Shown here: piece by piece, positions 57,660-64,000 of the stretch
How the letters are laid out: every line of letters begins with the position of its first letter
How positions within the stretch are numbered: position 1 is the first letter of the stretch
Assembly: GCF_004514425.2 (NCBI RefSeq)
Contig: NZ_MYFN02000004.1
Location: 248,001-312,000 of the forward strand
Reading direction: 5' to 3'
Length of the DNA: 64,000 bases
Source of the DNA: Shinella sumterensis
GTDB taxonomy: Bacteria > Pseudomonadota > Alphaproteobacteria > Rhizobiales > Rhizobiaceae
Translations under genes and position numbers: made by a program
The notes under the pieces: model-generated
What the model was told of the DNA's origin: nothing
The model's input: only the letters and a program-made list of their open reading frames with translations
Databases searched by the model: none

Positions 57660-60491
57660 ATGCTGGAAATCCTTACCCTCGTCGCGTTCGGTCTGGCGCT
57701 CTATACCCTCAACGCATCCCGCACCAGCGCGCAGAAGATCAGCGAAGAGGTGCTGCGTCTCCGGCGCGAGGTGGAGGCACTGAAGGCGGCAGGTCCCGTG
57801 GCGGCGGTCGAGGGGCAGGCCGACGATGTCGCCGCACCTGCGGATGCCGCGGACGAGCCCGACCAGGAAACGTTCGAAGGCCCATGGGCAGGAACGACCG
57901 ACGAGCTTGAAAAGGGCCGCGCCATCTTCGGCGGCGCGCCGGCCGAAGAAACGCCGGAAACCGTCGCGGCAAGCGAGACGGCGCAGGATGTGGCCACGGC
58001 TCCGGCCACCACGCCTGTCGCCACCCCGGCCAAGCCGCGCGAAAGCTTCGAAAGCCGCATCGGCGCGCGCTGGGCCGTCTGGGTCGGCGGCGTCGCGCTG
58101 GCGCTCGGCGGCATCTTCATGGTGAAATACTCCATCGAGGCCGGGCTGCTCAGCCCCGCGGTGCGCCTGTCGCTCGCCGCCGTCTTCGGTTTGCTGCTGA
58201 TTGGCGTCGGCGAATTCGTGCGCCGCCGCACCCAGCCGCTCATCGCCAACGCCTTCCAGAACGCCATGATCCCCGGCGTGCTGACGGCCGCCGGTGCGCT
58301 GACGCTCTTTGCCGTCACCTATGTCTCCTACGCGGTCTACGGCTATTTCGGACCGCTGACGGCCTTCGTGCTGCTGGCGATCGTTTCCTTCGGCACGATC
58401 GGCCTGTCGCTGCTGCACGGGCAGGCGCTCGCGGGCCTCGGCCTGCTCGCCTCCATGCTGACACCGGCTCTCGTCTCCACGGAAAATCCGAGCGCCTGGG
58501 GCCTGTTCGGCTTTCTCGGCATCGCGTGGCTCGCCACCTTCGCCGCCGCGCGCATCCGCCGCTGGCAGGCGGTGCCGGCGCTCGCCAATGCCGGCATGCT
58601 GATGTGGACGCTGCTCTATCTGACGCAGGCGAGCTATGTCGATGTCATTCCCGTGCTGCTCACGATGCTGCTGCTGGCGCTCGGACACGGCCTGCTCTGG
58701 CCGGGCAGCGTAACGGCGGAAGACGTTCCGCGTCCTGCCGCGACACCGGCGGCGCCGTCGACCGCGCTCGACCGCCTGTTCGCTCCGCCGCTGCTTGCCG
58801 TTTCCCTGACCGGCGCGCTCGCCATGGTGTTCCCGGCGCTCGTGCTGGCCAGCAAGGTGCCGACGATTGCGTATGGCGAATACGCCTTCGCAGCCATCGT
58901 GCTGGCGCTGGCCGTTCTCGGCACGCTGCGCGGCTGGGCGATCTATCCGGCGCTCCTGTCGGCCATCGCTGCCGTCGGCGGCGTCATGAAGATGACCGCG
59001 CTGCCGGGCGGCCTCATCGATCCGTTCACGCTGATCGAACCGCCGACGCTGGATGGCGCGCAGCCTGTTTCCGTTCTCGGTCTGGTGCCGGTCAATCTGC
59101 TGCTCGTCCTGGCGGTCGCCTATGCCGCGATCGGCCTTGTCGCGGTGCGCCTGCAGGGCAGGGGCGAGCGCGCCTTCGCCGCGATCTGGAGCATACTGGC
59201 GCCGGCCGTGCCCTTTGCGATCCTTGCCGTCAGCTTCCTGACGCTCGGCAATCTCTCCTTCGATCCCAGACACGGTCTTCTCGCCATCGTTCTCGGCCTC
59301 GTCTTCTTCGCAGCCGCGGAGATGTTCTCCCGCGAAAGCGAGGCGCAGGACGGCGCCGACGTCACGCAATGGGCCTTCGCCGCCGGCGGCTTCGCCTTCC
59401 TCGTCCTTGCGCTGCACGCCCTGACCGATGGCCTGGCGACCACGCTCGGCATCGCCGTCCTCGGCACCATCGCGGTCTTTGCCACGCGCCTGCGCCGCTG
59501 GCCGGTCCTGCCCTGGCTGATGGCGGCCGCGGCAATGCTCGTCGCGGGCCGCATCGCCTGGGAGCCGACCATCGTCGGCGCGGCCAATCTGTCGAAGACG
59601 CCGGTGTTCAACCAGCTTCTCGCCGGTTACGGCATTCCCGCCGCACTGCTCGCGCTCTCCACCTTCGAACTGCGCCGCTGGCCGGGCGAACGCATCCGCA
59701 ATCTCCTGCAGGCGCTCGCCAGCCTCTTCGTCCTGCTGACGGCGGCGATCCTGGTGCGCCACGGCATGAACGGCGGCGTGCTCGACAGCGCCGTGCCGAC
59801 GCTCGGCGAGCAGGCGACCTATACGCTGCTGATCATCGGCGCCTCGGCGGTCATGATGTCGCTCGACCTCAAATCGCCGAGCCCGGTCTTCCGCTATGGC
59901 TCGATGGTGGTCGGAGTGCTTTCGGTCCTGTCGGTGCTGAGCGCGCATTTCATCGGCCTCAACCCCTATTTCACCGGGGAACTGCTCGGCAAATGGCCGG
60001 TGCTCGACCTGCTGCTGGTCGGCTACCTGCTGCCCGGCCTCGCCTATGGCGGGCTTGCCTTTTATGCGCGCCACCGCCGGCCGCTGCCCTATGTCATCAT
60101 GCTGGCGCTCACGGCCGTGGCGCTCGCCTTTGCCTGGGTGACGCTCTCGGTTCGCCGCTACTGGCACGGCGAGGGCATCGCCGACTGGAAGGGTTTCCTC
60201 CAGCCGGAGACCTATACCTATTCCGTCGTCTGGCTGCTGCTCGGCGTCATGCTTCTGGCGATCGGCTCGAAATTCGATTCCCGCAGCATCCGCCTTGCCT
60301 CCGCCGGCCTCGTGCTGATTTCCGTGGTGAAGGTCTTCCTCGTCGACATGTCGAACCTCGAAGGCATCCTGCGGGCGCTCTCCTTCATCGGGCTCGGCGC
60401 GGTGCTGATCGGCATCGGCCTGTTCTACCAGAAGATCCTGTCGCGAAAGTCAGGGACGGAGGACGCGGCGGAATTGAACGCCGAAGCGTGA
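57660..60491 (+). CDS. DUF2339 multi-span membrane protein
   Basis: 943 residues with more than twenty membrane helices and a short N-terminal coiled coil (ISEEVLRLRREVEALKAAGP at about 30-49). The DUF2339 pattern starts at FESRIGARWAVWVGGVALAL near 136. The region 55-130 is Ala/Pro-rich, probably disordered. Function unknown in the family; a polymer or cell-envelope role has been suggested only by its size. GGAG lies 8 bases before ATG 57660. The region is unusually GC-rich and generates a long antisense frame. Confidence 0.9.
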   Translation: MLEILTLVAFGLALYTLNASRTSAQKISEEVLRLRREVEALKAAGPVAAVEGQADDVAAPADAADEPDQETFEGPWAGTTDELEKGRAIFGGAPAEETPETVAASETAQDVATAPATTPVATPAKPRESFESRIGARWAVWVGGVALALGGIFMVKYSIEAGLLSPAVRLSLAAVFGLLLIGVGEFVRRRTQPLIANAFQNAMIPGVLTAAGALTLFAVTYVSYAVYGYFGPLTAFVLLAIVSFGTIGLSLLHGQALAGLGLLASMLTPALVSTENPSAWGLFGFLGIAWLATFAAARIRRWQAVPALANAGMLMWTLLYLTQASYVDVIPVLLTMLLLALGHGLLWPGSVTAEDVPRPAATPAAPSTALDRLFAPPLLAVSLTGALAMVFPALVLASKVPTIAYGEYAFAAIVLALAVLGTLRGWAIYPALLSAIAAVGGVMKMTALPGGLIDPFTLIEPPTLDGAQPVSVLGLVPVNLLLVLAVAYAAIGLVAVRLQGRGERAFAAIWSILAPAVPFAILAVSFLTLGNLSFDPRHGLLAIVLGLVFFAAAEMFSRESEAQDGADVTQWAFAAGGFAFLVLALHALTDGLATTLGIAVLGTIAVFATRLRRWPVLPWLMAAAAMLVAGRIAWEPTIVGAANLSKTPVFNQLLAGYGIPAALLALSTFELRRWPGERIRNLLQALASLFVLLTAAILVRHGMNGGVLDSAVPTLGEQATYTLLIIGASAVMMSLDLKSPSPVFRYGSMVVGVLSVLSVLSAHFIGLNPYFTGELLGKWPVLDLLLVGYLLPGLAYGGLAFYARHRRPLPYVIMLALTAVALAFAWVTLSVRRYWHGEGIADWKGFLQPETYTYSVVWLLLGVMLLAIGSKFDSRSIRLASAGLVLISVVKVFLVDMSNLEGILRALSFIGLGAVLIGIGLFYQKILSRKSGTEDAAELNAEA

Positions 60492-60527
60492 CGGGCTAGG
60501 GAAGGGGCACCATTCCGGGATCGCTCC

Positions 60528-61181
60528 ATGTCCTTCGCTTGCCTCGCCGCTGCATTCTCGCCGCTCGGAGACCTTGCCGAACGCCTGCTGCCGCAGGCCT
60601 TCGCCGCCGATGACGGCTCGCACGACGCCGCCCATCTCATCCGTGTGTGGAAGAACGCCCGCCGCATCCAGGCCGAGGAGGGCGGCGACCTGCGGCTGCT
60701 TGCCGCCGCCGTTCTGCTGCACGATTGCGTGGCCGTGGAGAAGAATTCGCCGCTGCGGGCGCAGGCCTCGCGCCTTGCCGCGGAAAAGGCTTCGAGCCTG
60801 CTTTCCGACGAAGGCTGGCAGGAGGCGGACATCGCCGCCGTCGCGCATGCCATTCTCACGCACAGCTTCTCCGCCAATATTGCGCCGGAGACGCTGGAGG
60901 CGAAGATCGTTCAGGATGCCGACCGGCTCGACGCGATCGGCATGGTGGGCGCGGCGCGCTGCTTCTACATTGCCGGGCGCATGGGCAGCGGCCTTTACGA
61001 TCCCATGGATCCGCTGGCCGAAAATCGCCCACTCGACGACAAGGCCTTCGCCATCGATCATTTCGAGGTGAAGCTCTTCAGGCTCGCCGATGGTTTTTGC
61101 ACGCCGACCGGCAGCCGCATGGCGGCGGAAAGGACGCAGCGCCTGCGCGTCATCCGCGACATGATGCTGGATGAAATCTGA
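60528..61181 (+). CDS. HD-domain hydrolase
   Basis: 217 residues. HD metal motif: SHDAAHLIRVW (31-41), LLHDCVAVEK (63-72) and QDADRLDAIGMVGA (138-151), giving the usual HD phosphohydrolase set. It probably acts on nucleotides in the cytosol; the family includes many YedJ-type enzymes. Gap of 36 bases after DUF2339; co-transcription is likely but not certain. Confidence 0.87.
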   Translation: MSFACLAAAFSPLGDLAERLLPQAFAADDGSHDAAHLIRVWKNARRIQAEEGGDLRLLAAAVLLHDCVAVEKNSPLRAQASRLAAEKASSLLSDEGWQEADIAAVAHAILTHSFSANIAPETLEAKIVQDADRLDAIGMVGAARCFYIAGRMGSGLYDPMDPLAENRPLDDKAFAIDHFEVKLFRLADGFCTPTGSRMAAERTQRLRVIRDMMLDEI

Positions 61182-61239
61182 GGAAAAACATGCTTTTGTG
61201 ATGCCGGATTGAATCGATCCGGCAAGGATTTGAATCGAT

Positions 61240-62106
61240 ATGTCAGGAAAGATCGCCGTCATGCAGGTCGAGGGCCTCAACATCCATCCGCTGAAGAGCG
61301 GCCGCGCCATTCCGCTGGAAACGGCGACCGTCCGCATCGACGGCCTGGCCGGCGACCGGCGCTACATGATCGTCGAGCCGGACGGCCGTTTCATCACCCA
61401 GCGCGAATTGCAGGCGCTGGCCCGGGTCGAAGCCACGGCAGTCGGTGAAAGCCTGCATCTCGAAATGGACGGCCGCCAGCTCTTCGCGAGCTTCGAGCCG
61501 GAGGATCGCCTCGATGTCGTGATCTGGGATACGCCCGTCAACGCGGCGGTTGCCGATCCCGCGGTCAACGAGGCGCTTTCGGAATGGTTCGCCCGCCCCG
61601 TCAAGCTCGTGCACATGGATGCGCTGGCCCGTCGCGCGGAAGGCGAGGCATGGGCGGGTACTGCGGCGCCGGTCGGCTTTGCCGACGGGTTTCCGGTTCT
61701 CGTCACGACGACCGCATCGCTCGCCGACCTCAATGCGACGCTGACGGACAAAGGGCAGGAGCCGGTCGGCATGGATCGCTTCCGCACCAATATCCTCGTG
61801 TCGAGCGACGAGCCCTGGGCCGAGGACCTCTGGGAAACGATCGAGGTGGGCGGTGTCGTCTTCGACCTCGTCAAGCCTTGTGCCCGCTGCATCATGACGA
61901 CACAGGACCAGACGACGGGCGAACGCATCGGCGGAAATCCGATCCAGGGGCTCGCCGAAAAGCGCATGTCCGCCGACCGGCGTGTCCCCGGCGTCCTGTT
62001 CGGCTGGAACGCCGTCCCGCGCAACGATGGCAACATTCGGCTGGGCGATCCGGTGCGCGTGACGAAGACGCGCACCGAGCGCTGGCCGATGAAGGTGCGC
62101 GGTTAG
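61240..62106 (+). CDS. MOSC domain protein (YcbX/mARC-like)
   Basis: 288 residues. N-terminal MOSC beta-barrel (VEGLNIHPLKSGRAIPLETA), then the MOSC domain with GMDRFRTNILVSS and the cysteine site KPCARCIMTTQDQ, where Cys binds the molybdenum cofactor in YcbX/mARC. It may reduce N-hydroxylated compounds with a redox partner. An internal start near residue 8 is possible. Its stop overlaps corA on the other strand. Confidence 0.88.
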   Translation: MSGKIAVMQVEGLNIHPLKSGRAIPLETATVRIDGLAGDRRYMIVEPDGRFITQRELQALARVEATAVGESLHLEMDGRQLFASFEPEDRLDVVIWDTPVNAAVADPAVNEALSEWFARPVKLVHMDALARRAEGEAWAGTAAPVGFADGFPVLVTTTASLADLNATLTDKGQEPVGMDRFRTNILVSSDEPWAEDLWETIEVGGVVFDLVKPCARCIMTTQDQTTGERIGGNPIQGLAEKRMSADRRVPGVLFGWNAVPRNDGNIRLGDPVRVTKTRTERWPMKVRG

Positions 62107-63095
62107 ACCCAGCCGCGCCGCTTGAAGTAGAGGTAGGGCATCAGCGCCGAGATGATCATCAGGCCGACGGCATAGGGATAGCCGAAGTGCCATTGCAGTT
62201 CCGGCATCAGTTCGAAGTTCATGCCATAGGCCGACGCGACCAGCGTCGGCGGAAGGAAGACCACCGAGGCGACGGTGAAGATCTTGATGATCTGGTTCTG
62301 CTCGAGATTGATCAGGCCGAGCGTCGCGTCGAGCAGGAAGTTGATCTTGCCGGACAGGAAGGCCGCATGGTCGCCCAGCGAGGTGGCGTCGCGCTGCACG
62401 AGCTTCACCAGCTGGCGAACCTCCTTCGAGGGCCGGCGTGAGGGGCTTTCCAGCGCCGCGTGATAGGCGACGAGCCGCGAGATGCTGACGAGGCTTTCGC
62501 GCACGCCGCTCAGGAAATCGCCCTTGCGTCCGAGTTGCTCGATCAGCGCCTCCAGGTCACGCGTCTTCTTGCGCGAGGAGGCCTTCGTGCTGCGGAACAC
62601 GCCGCGCGAAATGCCGTCGATCTCGTTGCCGAGCCGTTCCAGCACATCCGCCATCCGGTCGATCACCGCTTCGATCACGCCGAGCATGACATCCTCGCCC
62701 GTCTCGTAGCTGTGGCCGTTGCCGCGCAGTGCCCGCGTGCAGAAGGTGGAGAAGGGCTTGGCGTCGGCATGGCGCACCGTGATCAGCGTCGGTCCCCTCA
62801 GGATGAAGGTGATCGGCGTCTTGGCCGGTTCGTCGCTGTCGAGGTTTGTCAGCGCCGTCATGGTCATGAAGGACGCACCGTCCTCCTGATAGAGCCGGGC
62901 CGACAGCTCGATGTCCTCCATTTCCTCCCGCGTCGGGATGGAAACGTGAAGGGCCTCCTGGACGTCCTTGATTTCCGCGGGCGTCGGGCTGAGCAGGTCA
63001 TACCAGAGGGCGGGCGAGATCGCCTGCTCGATGGCCGGGTTGGAAATTTCGCGCAGGCAAAAGCGGTCGGCCCTGCGGGCGTAAATCTGCAGCAT
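62103..63095 (-). CDS. corA: CorA-type magnesium transporter
   Basis: 330 residues. A large cytosolic N-domain, a long helix, and two C-terminal membrane helices with the YGMN signature (SAYGMNFELMP near 295) that forms the selectivity loop, ending FKRRGWV. It is a homopentameric Mg2+/Co2+ channel in the inner membrane. AGGAG lies about 7 bases before the ATG on the reverse strand. Tail-to-tail overlap of 4 bases with the MOSC gene. Confidence 0.95.
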   Translation of the reverse strand: MLQIYARRADRFCLREISNPAIEQAISPALWYDLLSPTPAEIKDVQEALHVSIPTREEMEDIELSARLYQEDGASFMTMTALTNLDSDEPAKTPITFILRGPTLITVRHADAKPFSTFCTRALRGNGHSYETGEDVMLGVIEAVIDRMADVLERLGNEIDGISRGVFRSTKASSRKKTRDLEALIEQLGRKGDFLSGVRESLVSISRLVAYHAALESPSRRPSKEVRQLVKLVQRDATSLGDHAAFLSGKINFLLDATLGLINLEQNQIIKIFTVASVVFLPPTLVASAYGMNFELMPELQWHFGYPYAVGLMIISALMPYLYFKRRGWV

Positions 63096-63394
63096 GCTTC
63101 ACTCCTTTGAGGGCAGGCGAACCGCCCGGAGCGAAGCGTGAAGCCGCTACCGGACAGGTCGTTCGACTGCTCTCGATCGTCTACTGTCGGGGTCCATTGT
63201 CTTATCCGGTTTGGTTTGGCGTCCTGTGACGCCTGCGGTGGAGATGCGCCTAAAATCGCCCCGCGTCAAGTCGATCTGGCAGGGCGGGAAAGCCGGCCGG
63301 ATTCCATCAGCGCCGCTGATCTTCCGGTCAATTAAATTCGCTTTTGTTCATCGATGGCGAAGCCTAGGTTCGGCAACCCGATCTGGAGACCGCC

Positions 63395-64000
63395 ATGTCC
63401 GCCCCAACCACCCTTGCGACACCCTCCGCCAGCCGCCCGATGCCCTGGGGCATCGTCGTCGCCGGCTCGCTGATCGCCGTGCTCACCTTCGGCCCGCGTT
63501 CGGCCATGGGCTTCTTCCAGCTGCCGATGCTGCAGGATACCGGCTGGGATCGCACGACCTTCGGCCTCGCCATGGCCTTGCAGAACCTCGCCTGGGGCCT
63601 CAGCCAGCCGTTCTTCGGCGCCATCGCCGACAAGTTCGGCACTTGGCGGGTGTTGCTGGTCTCCGGCCTCGTCTATGCGCTCGGCCTGTTCCTCATGTCG
63701 CTCGGCACCTCGCCGCTCTGGCTGCATATCGGCGGCGGCGTGCTGGTCGGGCTCGGCGTCGGGTCCGGTTCGTTCGGCATCCTGCTGTCGGCCTTCGCGC
63801 GCAATGTCACGCCCGAGCAGCGCTCCATGGCCTTCGGCATCTGTACGGCGGCGGGCTCCGCGGGCATGTTTCTCTTCGCGCCCCTGTCGCAGCGTCTCAT
63901 CAGCGCCTATGGCTGGTCGGACAGTCTCGTCTATCTCGGCATGCTGATGCTGCTCGTGCCGCTGATCGCCATTCCGCTGCGCGGCAACGCCTCGTCCGGC
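63395..64000 (+). CDS. MFS transporter, truncated at right edge
   Basis: 202 residues seen, no stop. Major-facilitator marks: six membrane helices, DKFGTWR in the 2-3 loop (GAIADKFGTWRVLLVSGLVY) and RSAMGFFQLPML near 35. The start MSAPTTLATPSASRPMPWGI is polar, without a signal peptide. Substrate unknown. A gap of about 300 bases lies before it, with no gene recognised. Confidence 0.85.
   Translation, partial: MSAPTTLATPSASRPMPWGIVVAGSLIAVLTFGPRSAMGFFQLPMLQDTGWDRTTFGLAMALQNLAWGLSQPFFGAIADKFGTWRVLLVSGLVYALGLFLMSLGTSPLWLHIGGGVLVGLGVGSGSFGILLSAFARNVTPEQRSMAFGICTAAGSAGMFLFAPLSQRLISAYGWSDSLVYLGMLMLLVPLIAIPLRGNASSG

Noticed and set aside
57399-60167. Very long reverse frame opposite the DUF2339 gene
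   Set aside because: Typical GC-rich antisense shadow: Arg/Gly/Gln-rich, no domain pattern.
1-64000. CRISPR arrays, complete tRNA or rRNA genes, insertion sequences
   Set aside because: I read both strands for spaced direct repeats, tRNA cloverleafs and transposase motifs and found none except the tRNA-Ser fragment.

Overview
The window is a piece of an alphaproteobacterial chromosome, most likely Rhizobiaceae. The evidence is the housekeeping order slt-dapA-smpB-NYN-rpoZ-rsh-acpS-lepB-rnc-era...recO, the RopA-like porins, the DUF982 and DUF3563-like genes, a full CtrA-type site and a high GC content. The genus cannot be fixed from the sequence alone.

Positions 1 to about 30.65 kb are the right part of an integrated contractile-tailed (P2/Mu-like myovirus) prophage; head, packaging and left-end genes lie outside the window. 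The order is: baseplate W, J, I; a large DUF4815-like protein; a tail fibre; a beta-propeller tailspike-like protein; a reversed three-gene cassette (methyltransferase, SMR/EamA-like carrier, GT-C glycosyltransferase) that looks like a surface-modification or serotype-conversion moron; then sheath, tube, chaperone E/E', tape measure, U, X, D; then a GH19 endolysin with holin- and spanin-like genes. Four small reverse-strand genes follow. From 20.66 kb a long chain of about 24 small genes, mostly joined by ATGA-type overlaps, runs to the excisionase and integrase. It begins with a membrane-tethered trypsin-like protease, a MotA/TolQ-like membrane protein and a TolR-like single-span protein with a DUF2135-like domain. 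It also carries an HTH-metallophosphoesterase, a DUF1937 protein and a dNMP-kinase-like protein. The integrase stop codon lies inside a 42-nt 5' fragment of tRNA-Ser(GCU), marking the attachment site.

Positions 30.7 to 37.9 kb are chromosomal flank: a second tyrosine recombinase, two divergent porin paralogues whose 5' ends form a 198-bp perfect inverted repeat, an alpha/beta hydrolase, and a lytic transglycosylase preceded by a CtrA box.

Positions 38.2 to 47.9 kb are the conserved core: lysine synthesis (dapA), trans-translation (smpB), RNA polymerase omega (rpoZ), (p)ppGpp metabolism (rsh), acyl-carrier activation (acpS), protein export (lepB), RNA processing and ribosome maturation (rnc, era). 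Between era and recO lies a variable block of about 8.9 kb. It holds a polyamine-binding protein overlapping a GGDEF/EAL protein (NspS/MbaA-like arrangement), tex, a class A beta-lactamase, an ArsR/SRPBCC pair and an L,D-transpeptidase. After recO come a DUF2339 membrane protein, an HD hydrolase, a MOSC protein, CorA and a truncated MFS transporter at the right edge.
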